NCBI GenBank assembly: GCA_907165065.1
Contig: OU015529.1
Coordinates: 6,993,054 to 7,057,053 of the forward strand
From: Caprimulgus europaeus
Lineage: Eukaryota; Chordata; Aves; Caprimulgiformes; Caprimulgidae
Direction: 5' to 3'
Length of the DNA stretch: 64,000 nucleotides
How positions within the stretch are numbered: the stretch's first letter is position 1; the number at the start of each line of letters is the position of its first letter. The position numbers were made by a program, and so were the translations under genes. The notes beneath the pieces are model-generated. The model did no database searches, was not told where the DNA came from, and worked only from the letters and a program-made list of their open reading frames with translations. Shown here one piece after another: positions 12,801 through 22,226 of this stretch.

Positions 12801-14587
12801 AAAGGGATGACGCTGGTTGGAGAAGAGGGCCAGCTGAGGAAACTTCTAGCTGGAGAGATTCAAGTCGTCGTGAAGAGTGGGACCGAGGCGGTCGTGACAT
12901 GAGAGATCGGCGCGCCGACGACAGAGACGCGCCCCTCCGGAGGGGACCGCCGCTCCGATCCGACCGTGAGGAACGTACGTTGGTGTTGGTGTTCCTAAAG
13001 GCTCACCTTCCTTGTAGGGCTGTCATTTTACTCCTGACAGCACTAGGATGTGGTAACATGGGAATAAATTATCTTTTCAGCCATTTAAATTCCCTTTGCG
13101 TAAGCAGAGTAATAGAAAGCAGCTTTACTGGAACTGAGAATTTTTCCTTGAATCTTAACTTTTTTAGTTGTACTCTTTCCTGTCGTCTGCAGGAGAAGGA
13201 TAACGTCTTCAGTGTGTGGTTTTCACAGCAGGATTATGTTCAGGGTGAATGAAATTCTTGTACTTAAATTACCAAGATAGATGTCCCAGAAAGTAATTTC
13301 TGGCTCATTTCTTAAAACCATTAAAATGTGAGGGAAATATTTCCAAAGAAGGTCTTGTGGGTTTCACACTATTAACAGTGCTGATTTTGATGAATAACCT
13401 ATTTTAATTACATACATTAACCTGTTTTAATGATGTACATTTATTAATCCTTTGCTGTGTTCTAAAAGTACAGTAACAGCAAACACATGTAGCCTGAGAG
13501 ACCACGTCTCCCATTCTGGCATCCTCACGCTCAGGGTCCCACGTGGTCCCTGCCTGGAGCATGGGTGCTCCCGGGTCGTGGGGGGAGCTGCCAGGCAGGG
13601 AGGGGGTCTGGGAGAGCAGACCGGGACAGGACACAGCACAGGGGACTTGGGCTGGTGGAGAGGCTGAGGGTTCTCAGTGGAGAGATTGATGGGGTTTAAT
13701 ATATCAAGAGGTTTTGGTAGTTGTCTGGTTTGGTGTTGGACACAGCTTTGTTCACACACAGCTGGGGTAGAATTCTTAACAACTTTTTGGTGGAAATGAA
13801 TGATTTTTCATATAGTAAAGGATGGGAATGCTGTTACCAGTGGAGTCGTGTCATCCAGTGCCATTTCTACCTCTGATTTCAGTAGGCTGAAGAGTAATGT
13901 GCTGTCTTTTGAGACAACAAAGTCCTAAGCGTTTCCCACAAGTGCTTTTAAGCTGGGATTTTTCTGGTTTCAAGGTTCAGTCTAGGGAGACACCTTTGTG
14001 CTTTTAATTCTGACAATAATATAAGAATATATTTTTACATCATAAAACCACGTACATCAATAGAACATTCTTATTGCAGTTATTGTGTTTTAAGGATGAA
14101 CAAGAATCAGAGCCTTGTTTAAAGGCTCACAAGGATCCTGAATCTGAAGAGAGGCATGAGTATTTCCTGTCCATTCCTTCACTAGAAAATTACACTGTGC
14201 TTTTGGCTGTCATCATCAGAATACCTCTTGGCAAGATTGAGAATCAGTAAATCAGACTGTCAGTGCTGGGCATACTTGTTTGAACCCTTGCAGGCTGCTG
14301 GAGGAGGATGACAAAGGTTGTTCTGTTGTCTCTCTGTGTTTGTAGCGAGCTCATGGCGGCGTGCCGATGACAGGAGAGAAGAGCGCGGAGAAGAACGCGA
14401 AACAGTTCGGCGATCAGCTCCTGCTCCTGCTGCTCCTCCAGCTTCTGCTCCTCCACCAGCATCAAAAGATCGAGAAAGAGATGGGGAGAAGGAGAAAGGT
14501 TCCTGGAAAGCAGAAAAGGAGCGTGAGCCCCTGCGCCGTACTAAAAATGAGACAGATGAAGAAGGGTGGACCACTGTGCGGCGTTAA
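768..14587 (+). CDS. EIF3A: Eukaryotic translation initiation factor 3 subunit A, C-terminal part (9 exons)
   Basis: EIF3A is the scaffold and largest subunit of the eIF3 complex, which binds the 40S ribosomal subunit and helps mRNA recruitment in the cytoplasm. Nine exons (768-881, 1167-1289, 2201-2354, 3380-3564, 5219-5307, 9918-10882, 12176-12350, 12805-12974, 14346-14587) join without a frame break into 738 codons plus TAA. They match the remembered vertebrate protein in order: a charged helical region ([17 protein letters not shown]), a Glu/Arg-rich coiled coil ([17 protein letters not shown]), the Asp/Arg decapeptide array, and the C-terminus [14 protein letters not shown]. The PCI domain and N-terminal half lie upstream of the window. 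The human protein is about 1,380 residues, so roughly half is present here. All introns have GT and AG borders. The gene converges on NANOS1. Identity is near certain; individual exon borders come from reading the sequence and comparing with the known protein. Confidence 0.97.
1167..1289 (+). CDS. EIF3A: EIF3A exon encoding [17 protein letters not shown] segment
   Basis: This exon has 123 bases, 41 codons, and is phase 0. It encodes [17 protein letters not shown] through [11 protein letters not shown] and continues the highly charged helix. The acceptor is TTTTGTAG and the donor is GTACAT. It sits 285 bases after the previous exon, across the shortest intron of the set. Confidence 0.95.
1290..2200 (+). 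other. EIF3A: EIF3A intron
   Basis: This AT-rich intron carries a T-rich run near 1672-1685 and a short TAG/TTA trinucleotide microsatellite near 2047-2072. I see no interspersed repeat and no RNA gene by eye. Short open frames here do not resemble any protein. Confidence 0.7.
2201..2354 (+). CDS. EIF3A: EIF3A exon encoding [17 protein letters not shown] coiled coil
   Basis: This exon has 154 bases: 51 codons plus the first base of a Glu codon completed in the next exon. It encodes [17 protein letters not shown] through [19 protein letters not shown], a Glu/Arg-rich coiled-coil stretch. The acceptor is TGCATTCCAG and the donor is GTATAA. Confidence 0.95.
2355..3379 (+). other. EIF3A: EIF3A intron
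   Basis: An intron of 1,025 bases with no recognisable repeat or RNA gene. It ends in the acceptor TTATGTTTGCAG. A T tract lies near 3266-3277. Confidence 0.7.
3380..3564 (+). CDS. EIF3A: EIF3A exon encoding [18 protein letters not shown] coiled coil
   Basis: This exon has 185 bases, entered in phase 1 and left in phase 0. It encodes an almost continuous Glu/Arg/Lys helix ([18 protein letters not shown], then [19 protein letters not shown] and [14 protein letters not shown]) ending LDDPFSRK. Mammalian EIF3A has SRK at the same place, just before the WGDR segment. The donor is GTAGGT. Extreme charge and low complexity are normal for this part of the protein. Confidence 0.95.
3565..5218 (+). 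other. EIF3A: EIF3A intron
   Basis: An intron of 1,654 AT-rich bases with no repeat I can assign and no RNA gene visible. It ends in TTTTGACATCCAG. Confidence 0.7.
5219..5307 (+). CDS. EIF3A: EIF3A exon encoding [16 protein letters not shown] segment
   Basis: This exon has 89 bases: 29 codons plus two bases of an Arg codon. It encodes [16 protein letters not shown], then [13 protein letters not shown]. It corresponds to the mammalian DSRWGDRDSEGTWRKG segment that precedes the decapeptide array. The acceptor is ACATCCAG and the donor is GTAATA. Confidence 0.92.
6095..6345 (-). repeat. Ancient CR1/L3-like LINE 3' fragment
   Basis: Read on the - strand, this resembles the 3' region of old sauropsid CR1 elements. 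The + strand shows the usual antisense landmarks in order: 'gttcttaaaagcctgtggtgatg', 'aatgtctaaccttaatttcc' (with one base changed) and 'gcagcaatttaaatccatta'. It is heavily diverged and 5'-truncated, so I place it among the older CR1 insertions of the window. The boundaries are approximate. Confidence 0.55.
6705..6766 (+). repeat. CR1 LINE 3' tail remnant
   Basis: The segment reads GTGATCTTTGAGGTCCCTTC, then CAA and TCTGGTATTCTATGATTTTATG. This is the last 60 bases or so of a CR1 element including its short terminal repeat. It is a very short 5'-truncated copy in sense orientation with the host gene. Confidence 0.75.
9918..10882 (+). CDS. EIF3A: EIF3A exon carrying the Asp/Arg decapeptide repeat array
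   Basis: This exon has 965 bases, the largest in the window. It completes an Arg codon, then encodes [20 protein letters not shown], a short linker, the decapeptide array (10045-10842), and [13 protein letters not shown]. Mammalian EIF3A has the same arrangement, an array followed by [10 protein letters not shown]. In the family this C-terminal array is disordered and strongly charged; a role in binding other initiation factors is reported for the region, and I infer the same here. The acceptor is TTTTATAG and the donor is GTAAAA. The third codon positions of neighbouring repeat units are almost identical, pointing to recent repeat turnover. Confidence 0.95.
10045..10842 (+). repeat. EIF3A: 30-bp coding tandem repeat (EIF3A decapeptide array)
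   Basis: The array has about 27 units: 25 of ten residues and two of eight (RGPRRDD- and RLSRRDD-type). They follow the pattern (D/E)DR(G/P/A)(P/S)(R/W)R(G/A)(M/L/A)D. Units 6-11 (about 10195-10374) all read [10 protein letters not shown] and differ by only a few bases. Three units in a row read [10 protein letters not shown] (about 10495-10584). Tryptophan-bearing units (SWRAAD) recur at intervals. The total is 266 residues. Confidence 0.95.
10883..12175 (+). other. EIF3A: EIF3A intron
   Basis: An intron of 1,293 bases, T-rich in places (11470-11540), with no assignable interspersed repeat or RNA gene. It ends in GTGTTTCTTTCTTATAG. Confidence 0.7.
12176..12350 (+). CDS. EIF3A: EIF3A exon encoding [19 protein letters not shown] segment
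   Basis: This exon has 175 bases, entered in phase 1. It encodes [19 protein letters not shown], then [20 protein letters not shown] and [16 protein letters not shown]. It matches the mammalian segment that follows KPGGWREKEKAREE. It ends CCCAG before a weak GTTTGA donor; the next exon supplies the base that completes Arg. Reading on past that donor would give a short in-frame end (RFDFSG then stop), so a retained-intron product is conceivable but not shown. Confidence 0.93.
12351..12804 (+). other. EIF3A: EIF3A intron with A/G homopolymer
   Basis: A short intron with an A10 G9 A7-like homopolymer block near 12387-12412. Its acceptor is unusual: the AG follows TGAATGACAAA, and the nearest pyrimidine tract lies some 20 bases upstream. 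No gene is seen within it. Confidence 0.7.
12805..12974 (+). CDS. EIF3A: EIF3A exon encoding [20 protein letters not shown]
   Basis: This exon has 170 bases. It completes Arg, then encodes [40 protein letters not shown] and [15 protein letters not shown], parallel to mammalian [20 protein letters not shown]. Compared with the human protein the Arg/Asp run is shorter. The donor is GTACGT after GAAC. The start is fixed by protein similarity and frame, despite a weak acceptor context. Confidence 0.92.
12975..14345 (+). other. EIF3A: EIF3A last intron with a GC-rich patch
   Basis: An intron of 1,371 bases. Most of it is AT-rich, but about 13495-13690 is clearly GC-rich, with a run of G around 13580-13613. 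No RNA gene or repeat family could be assigned to the patch. The intron ends TCTCTGTGTTTGTAG. Confidence 0.7.
14346..14587 (+). CDS. EIF3A: EIF3A terminal coding exon with stop
   Basis: This exon has 242 bases to the TAA at 14585-14587. It encodes [20 protein letters not shown], an Ala/Pro-rich linker ([17 protein letters not shown]), [20 protein letters not shown], and the conserved end [15 protein letters not shown]. The Ala/Pro linker is longer than I recall for the human protein, and its GCTCCT codon repeats suggest local slippage. The acceptor is TTTGTAG. Confidence 0.96.
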
Positions 14588-15640
14588 GTGAAAAATCAGA
14601 GTGTAATCAATGTTTTAGCTTTGATTTGATGGAATCCACGGATTATATTTGTGCTTATAAACATTCTGAATTGGAATTCTTTAACAAATGTTTTGAGGTA
14701 ACATGAAAGCATGAGCTTGAATTACTTACTTATATAGATTGATCATGCACAAAACTCACAGCAGAAGGTTGGAAATTGAATGCCAGTTTTGGAAATTTCA
14801 AATGATGCTTATTTCATGGGTCATTTGTTGCTAAAATAAAAAGAAGCAAGCCCAACAGCTGTCTTGAGAAGTGCTTCTATCTCCCACCAAAACAGGCTGA
14901 CCTTTTTATTTTTAGTCTTTCTTAATTTGGAATGGGGTATTATCGTCACAGAACATGCATTTGAAAACACCTCTGTTCACACAGTGGGATTACTGAAAAA
15001 GCAGAGCTAAATCCATTTCCATAATTAGACAAAAAAATAGAAAATAAAATAAAAGCCCTCTTTGACATCGGTATCCTTGAGGGCAGGCGGTTTCCAAGAG
15101 ACATACTTTATCACCATCTAAATTGAGTATGCTGTTTAAATTTGAATTAAATACAGTAAACTTTATGAGCATTAGCTACACTGGGATGTTTTCTGTAGAT
15201 TTACTTAAATACATGAGGCCTGTGAGGCCATTTTGCAGTCATTGTTCCAGTAGTGGATACTGCTGCAGTGTACAACCACAACACTTCCAGCTTTTCCAGT
15301 TTCAGTGTTTTGGTAAGCATAGGGCTATGTATTTTCTGTTGCCAATATCACAACTGCTTTTTCCATGACTGGATAATTCATGCCTTTCAAGGATTTATAA
15401 ATATTGTCATATTTAAAATGTGTGGTTTTGGACAAATTGTTGAATTTTCCCCCAATTCTTTGTCTTCAGGGTCAATTCTTTCCCTTTCCAGAAAGCAAAT
15501 GATTTGTAGTAACGGCTGTGTTGACTTCAGTTTTGGGATGCGGTAACAACGATTAACTCTGGTTATACTGAAGCCAAGACAGAACTTGCTGCTGTGTGTT
15601 TCTTCAATGATAAATAAACAACTTAAGGAATTGGCTGCTA
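14588..15640 (+). other. EIF3A: Probable EIF3A 3' UTR
   Basis: The sequence downstream of the stop is AT-rich and carries AATAAA signals at 14835-14840, 15043-15048, 15048-15053 and 15613-15618. Use of any one of them is inference. The end is set at the last signal because mammalian EIF3A has a 3' UTR of roughly 1 kb. Confidence 0.4.
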
Positions 15641-16145
15641 TGGAGTCTTGACTTTTTAGTAACTTCCTGCAACGTGGGTAAATGCAGAAGAGCTGCTGAA
15701 CAAATCTTTTCTGTGTGTCTGCTTGTTTCTGTACCAGCTGAAGGAAAATGTGACAACACCTGGGATGGTTTTTTTCCTGAGAAACCTGGTTTAATTTTAA
15801 TGTGTGTGAACAAAAATTGTAATATTCCTCTTGGCCTTCTGTCCTCTCCTGAGCTTTCCAGGTCCTATTCACTTCTCAGGAGAAACCTGCTCTCACAGTC
15901 ATCTTCTGAGAGCCAGATCTTTGTGCCTTTGGAGCCCATCACTTCATTGCTTGTTGAGTCACAGAATTCCTTCAGGACAGTCGTGTTTTCTAAACAAACA
16001 AACAGAAGTGTTTCTTTGTGCCTCACACAGTCCTATAAAGGAGGGTACCAGAGCGTGGCAGCTCTCCGGTCACAGGGGCGCTTCCTGGATTTGGGGTGGT
16101 GGGTGCTGCTGCTGTTCAGCTGTCGGGTGCTGTCCTTATGTTCTG
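15641..16145. other. Intergenic stretch between EIF3A and a CR1 copy
   Basis: No gene is visible. The 161-196 codon open frames crossing this stretch run on into the CR1 copy or have no recognisable protein similarity. Confidence 0.6.
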
Positions 16146-17340
16146 TGTCACAGAATTACAGGACCATTCCTGTTAAGAGACCCCCAGAGCTCACCAGTCC
16201 AACTTCTTCCTGTGAAATCAGACTGTGTTACTCAGTTTCCCCAGTGTGGTCTTGAAAACCCTCAAGGATGGAGACTGCACAGCCCTTCTGGGCAACCTCT
16301 TGCAATGCTTGACTGCTCCCACAGTGAAGAAGCCTCACTCTCTCTCTTTGCTTCTACCTGTTGTCTGGCATGGTCCTGCTGGTGCACTGCTGTGAAAAGC
16401 CTGACTTCATTTGCCCAATAATTTCCTGGCTGGCTGTGGTTGGTCTGCCCTTCTCCAGGCTGAACAAGCCCTGTTCCCTCAGCCTTTCCTCCCAGGCAGG
16501 TGCTCCAGCCCCTGACCATCTTGTTGGCCCTCTGTTGAACTGGCTCCAGTGTGGCAGCGTAGGGCCCAGAACCACGTGCAGTAGTCAAGATGAGGTCTAC
16601 TGCATGCTCAGCAGAGGGGGATGCTCTCTTCCCTCATGTACAGGTCCTGTTCAAACAGGCTGAGAGCTGCTGGTGCCTGTCAGGGCCCTGGAGGCATCTG
16701 AGCCAGCCCCCAGCCCGTCATTGCAAGGGCTTCCTCCTTGGCAGTGCAGGGCTCTGCCTTTCTCCTCGTTGAACTTCATCAGGCTCCTGCCCAGCCTGTC
16801 TCTGCCCCTTTGGGTGGCAGCCCTGCCCCAGGTGTATTCACCTGGTCCTCCCAGTTTGGTGTCATCCACAAACCTGCTGACTGGGCACACTGAGAAAGGT
16901 GTCAGGCCAGGTGCCAGGACAGACCCCTGTGATACCCCACTCTAGGTGCCATCCAGCCCACTGACCAGATACTGAGCCTCAACATCCAACCACTTTTTCA
17001 GCCCACCTGCTTGTCCAGCTCTCTGGGCTGTCACATCCTAACCTGGGCACAAGAACGCTGTGGGAGTCAGCATTGAAAGCCTTGCTGAAGCCGAGATGAA
17101 CATCCACTGCTCCTTCCCTTGTCCACAAAGTTATTTTGTTGTAGAAGGCAGATGATGAGTCAGGCACAATTTACCCTCGGTAAATCCATGCTGACTTCCC
17201 AATCACCTTCTGCATGTGCCTAAAAAACATGCTCTGAGAAGACTTCCATGATTTTCCCAGGGACTGAAGTGACATCATCTGGCCTGTAGTTTCTCATGGT
17301 CCTTTTGGCCTTTCTCTCAGGGAGATGTAAAGAGTGATTC
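16146..17340 (-). repeat. CR1 LINE, about 1.2 kb 3' part with reverse-transcriptase remains
   Basis: On the - strand this is a CR1 non-LTR retrotransposon ending near 16146, where the + strand reads GTCACAGAATTACAGGACC. Antisense landmarks follow in the expected order: CTTCTCCAGGCTGAACAAGC, then CCCAGTTTGGTGTCATCC, CAGACCCCTGTGATACC, GTAAATCCATGCTGACTTCC and CTGTAGTTTCTCATGG. The upper-coordinate part corresponds to the reverse-transcriptase coding region. It is 5'-truncated, interrupted by many stops, and moderately diverged, so it is inactive. It is the longest CR1 copy in the window. Confidence 0.85.
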
Positions 17341-20300
17341 TACCTCCAGTTACATCTCAAATTTTATCCAAACAAAGACATTTTCACATGGGGATACATG
17401 GTGGTGGTCATGGCACCAGCTAAAGCTGTTCCCCAATCTGGGTTCTTAACTTGCATGATTTGAGACTGCCATCATGTTGCCAACACATGTAAAATGCTCA
17501 GGAGCAGACCAGCTGGAGAAAAGATCTGCAAGATGCAAGCTTTACAGACACACCAGTGTGTTTATTGTACTGCTTGATCATTTTATTCAGAACACTAACT
17601 ACAGTGATCAAAACCCACCGCTGGCCAAATCCAACAGCTACAGCCTCCAGCTCCTGCCATGATTACACACCAGCACAAAGTCTGTTTACCTGAAAATGTT
17701 GATGAAGGCAAATGAGTTCTCCAACAAGCGTTGCTGTGATTGATTGATTCATGTTCAGTTAAATATCTCACATCTTCAGTGAACCTCAGAAGAACACAAA
17801 CTGACACATGCTCTATTGAGAAGGCAGAAATTAAAGCTGCTGCTGGTTTAAGTGGATGCAAATGTTGCTCAATTAAAACCAATCTCCAAGAGCAGAGCAA
17901 GGAAAGTGGATCAGATATGAAGAGTTTGGTTTATTTCCTACCCCAGGAGCAGCCCAGGACTGACACCCCAGCTGTGGGCAGGGCTGAGGAACATCACAGC
18001 ACTCAGAAGAAGTAGGGTACAGACATTTTAATTGCATTTTCTTTGAAGTGCCTTTGTTCTAAAAAATAAAAGCCATGTTTTATGAGAACTAGCAAGACTA
18101 GGGCAGGCGCAGTGAATGAAGTGGTGCCACTCCAGTCTGGCACAGCCACATCTCAGGACACATCATGACCTTGGTGACATGGGCCTGGCTGTGGTCACAA
18201 GCAGGATGAGGAGCACACTGGGGAGGTGTGGACAGCCAGGAGACCATCTCACACAGCAAGAGTAATTCTTGCTTTGCTGTACATGAAATGTATCATCTTT
18301 GCTGTGTTCATACCCCTGGGCTGCAGGCATTGACAGGAACTGCTACATTTAGGCAAGTTCTCCTTCTGTAACCAAAGGTCCTGTTAGGTTGTGTAAGCCT
18401 CCAAAGTGAAGGTGCTGGGTCAGTGAACTGTAAGAAGCAAAATGAACCTGTTTTTCAGGCACTTGTACCCATCCTGTGTCAGAACTGCAAGAAATAGGCC
18501 CATGAAGAGCATAACAGGAGCACCTGATCCTTCATGGCAAGACCAGGTAGAACCAAAATGCTTTGCACTTTGTCTGGTCCTGCTCTTGAAAAGAATTATT
18601 AATGCATTTAAATACAGTAGGGTGGGGATTCTGCAGACTATTCCACTGCTTTTTGCTAATCAACATCTCCCTTGTTGCCATTCAAGCTTTGTCAGGCCTT
18701 TCACTCTTGAGCAGGAGGATGATTTACTGGCTCTGCTACATCTTTCTCCACATCTGAAGACTGAGCATACCACTCTTCTGCTCTGCCAGAGCCATAGGCA
18801 TATTCAAAGTAATGATCTTCCCCCCGTGTGACTGTTAGCAGACTATCTCCAGGACATCCTAACCAGTACCTGTGGTGGGTCAAACTGGCACAGCTATGGG
18901 AAGTGAAGACATTCTACAGCCACCATGGTTTAGTCCTATGGCAGCTACCATGACTGAGAGCAAACCCTGTCCAGAAAGGACTTTCACTAAAGATGGGTAC
19001 AGGCTTGCCTGACTTCAGCCAGACCACATTGTCTATTCATCTGAAAATAGATTTTTACTAGAAAAAACCTTTTTGCCAAAACTATTATCAACTGAGGATG
19101 ACCATAGGCTATCCAATACTCTGTGTTCACTCCTCTTACCAAAATATCACTATGGAAAAAGATTCCATCCATGCTTAGAAATATTTCCCTGTAATAAAGT
19201 GATTCTCTGAAGATAAAATATTTGGTTTAAACAAGTGGCTGCAATCTGTTGATTTGCAGAGGCCTGTAGAATAAATGAAAATAGTATCAGGTTTGCTTTT
19301 CTTAAGACTTCTTCTGTGGAGCATTTAACAGCTTCCAACCTGGGCTGCTTTCAGATGAAGCTATTTGCTGTTCCCAGGATTTAAGTTACTAATATAAACT
19401 GCTTCCAGTAATTTAAGGAATCAAAGTACCACTATAAGCTCTATCTCTTGCAATTAGCTTTCCAGAGTCATCAAGAACAAGTATGTTCCTGCTTCCTCAG
19501 TGCCACAAGGAGTGTGCTGGTGCACAGGAAATCGCAGGAGCTTACTTAAAAAAACCCCAAACAAACCAAAAAGAAAACAAACAAAATGTCCTTAAAGGTT
19601 CAGTCTTTATATGACACTGACTTGGAAAAGTTTAAAGTGCAAGTTGTCCTGTTGAATGCTCATGTGAAATAACTGAAGAGCCTTGCTCTCAGGCTGCCCG
19701 ATTCTGAATCTTGTCATCTCCTCTCTGCAACAGTTTAAGGGGTTCTCCCCCCCCCCCCCCAAACTGGTCTTTTGAAGCTGTTACTCAAGCACCTCACCTG
19801 TTAAGAATCTGATCAGATGCCCAATGCCATGCAGTGGCTACAACAGGCAGCTCTTGGCCTTTCCACAGCAAGGCTGCAGGTACACACGTGGGATGAGAGG
19901 AACCAGGAGCGACGGGCAGCAGCAGAGGCCGTTGACACAACTGTTTTCCTCCTACACAGGCGGAGGGAAGAAAGAGGCCCAGCAGAAGGCCAGCATCATC
20001 CAAGGCAGGGGTCTGCTGGTGTCTTGACCAACTTCCAGGCATTGCAATAGGGCTGTTGCTACACGGTAACTTCACTTACAGCCAGAGAGGAGGGGTGGTG
20101 CGATAGTTCCACATGGAACTCCCTGCGAGGAGCACCTCGGATCCAGCCCTGCCAGAAATGCCCCTCAGATAACACCCGAGAAAGCTTTTCTTAAGGTCTT
20201 TCTTGCTTTTGTGTCCAGTAACAGTCAACTGCATTAAAATGTGTGCACTGATCTCCAAACTTCCCACAAGGAGAGAACAAATGTACAGAAGAAAACTCTT

Positions 20301-21700
20301 CCCACAGCATCACACTCCAGCTCAATTCTAATGTGTGGTGGATACAGATTGGACCACAAAACCAACCATAACTCCCAACAGCTGAGATGAGCCTGTGGTG
20401 CAAGCCCCACAGAATGAGAGACAATTGATATTTAGCACAAGGAGAGGGTAGCTGCAGCCACTTTGAAGTGTTATTTCAGGCAAGCCCTGTTATATTTGGT
20501 AATCACACCTGACCCCACCTTTGGAGCCATTTGATGAAGAGTTAAGAGAACATTTCCACACAAAATCAGTTTCTCCCTCCCCATTGCTGCAGCTGTGAGC
20601 CAACAGCAGTGATGAATCATGAACCCTGGGCTCTGTCCCCAGCCCACCCTGCATGTGTTTTGGCTCAATTTTCAACTGTCCTGCTCTCCCATCCCTCCTG
20701 CCCTCATCTCCCACCCTGCTGGGCAGCTTATCAGAAAGAATCCACACAAAGCTGTGTCACTCCTTGCTTTTCTGCTCCCTTCTTCTATCAGGACCCATCT
20801 TTCTCATCCTCCTGGTGATGCCTCAACATCTCCTGCACCAGGCTCCCTGCACTTCCCTGCTTTCAGCAGGGCCACCCTCAGGGACAGAGCACCTCTGCAT
20901 GTCCCAGGTGTCAGCAAAGCCACCCACAGCGTGACCCCTCTCTGTGCTGAGAACTGGAGCCTTTCGGCTCTGGAGAACTCCTGAGCAAACTACAAACCTG
21001 CTGCTGCTCCTTCTCCGGGCTCTGAGTCACAATAAAAGTGATTTCTGATCTCTTGAGGGTGAGAAGCAATATAGTTCTGTCTGATACTCTGTACCAAGGA
21101 ACTGCCATCACCTGGGGTCCAGGTCTTCAGCATCAATCTTACATTTGTACAGTCTATGTAGCGTTAAGGATATTTGTTATCCACACGGGTAGATCCCTCC
21201 CACCTCGCAGTTAAAGCCACATTCTCTCAACTCTTGAAAATACACCAACGTTCTCCTACAGTCACAGCTTTCTGCTTTGTCCAGGTCCCTTCTCTTCAAA
21301 GGCTTCCCATCACCTCCCCGTTCCTCACCACAAACACCAGTGGCACCAAAGCTTAATCTCTGCCGTATTTACTGCCACTCCTTCCGCAGAAAGGGCTCTG
21401 TTCTCACCTCGGCCGAGTCGTTACGTTTCCAAACAAGCATTTGGATGCTTTCTCCTCTCAGACCTTCCTTAAAGCCACCGATCAGGCAGAGGGACCTGTG
21501 AGATTGTCCACGCTCACTAGTGGAACGGTTCCAGGGTGACCATGGGGCACGGCACCGCTCTCCCACCGTGCCAGGGAGGACGCTGGGATTTTGGGGAGAT
21601 GTTAATTACCGAGATAATAACCCGCGCAGGTTTGATCACGATTTGCTTCCCGGTTTTCAGATGAGCAAAGACAATTGCGCGGATCTTTAAGATCCGAAAC
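17341..21700. other. EIF3A-NANOS1 intergenic region
   Basis: No gene is seen on either strand; all open frames are short and unlike known proteins. A run of 14 C residues lies at 19747-19760. The upper end may overlap a long NANOS1 3' UTR. I found no clear polyadenylation signal for NANOS1 on the - strand within the first 2 kb or so after its stop codon. Confidence 0.6.
19747..19760 (+). repeat. Poly-C tract (14 C)
   Basis: Fourteen consecutive C residues stand between TTCT and AAACTGG. The - strand is a G14 run able to form G-rich structures. The length is likely to be polymorphic or affected by sequencing error. Confidence 0.9.
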
Positions 21701-22226
21701 GCGGAGTGTCGTACCTTAATTAAATACTCTACAATTAACAGGTTAGAGGAGCGCTCTCCTGCGCTGCAGCACCGGCCGGACCCCCCGACGGCTGCCGCCG
21801 CTTTCCCCGCCCCGGGGGCAGGCAGAGCCCGGGGGTGGGGAGCGGCGGAACCGCCCGAGGACCCCGATAACCACCCCCCGCCCGGCCCCGCTCTCTGCCC
21901 GGCTCTCGGCTTTAACCCACCCGCTCCCAGTAATCTCGCCGTAAATCCGTTTCCGTAAAAATCACATATATATATATATTTTGTTTTTTTCTTACAATAA
22001 ACAAACACAGTGCATCTAAACTGCGCAATTCCCGCGGCCCCTGCGCGGGCCAGGGCGCACCGGCACGGCACCGGAGACACGGCACCGGCCCGGGGCTCCC
22101 GCTCGCCAGTCTCCGCTTTACATCTGCGAAGGTGGGAGAGAAGGAACCCGGCAGCCACTCCAGACACACGAACCCACGGGGGAAGGAGGAAGGGAGGCGG
22201 CCGGGCAGCCCCCGGCGTACCGGTGC

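Noticed and set aside
882-14345. An H/ACA snoRNA (SNORA19) in an EIF3A intron, as known for the mammalian gene
   Set aside because: I could not find a convincing pair of hairpins with H and ACA boxes by eye. The host intron may lie upstream of the window. A covariance-model search of each intron would decide.
15831-16588. Open frames of 100-196 codons at 15.8-16.6 kb
   Set aside because: They overlap the 3' part of the - strand CR1 copy, and no host protein is recognised.
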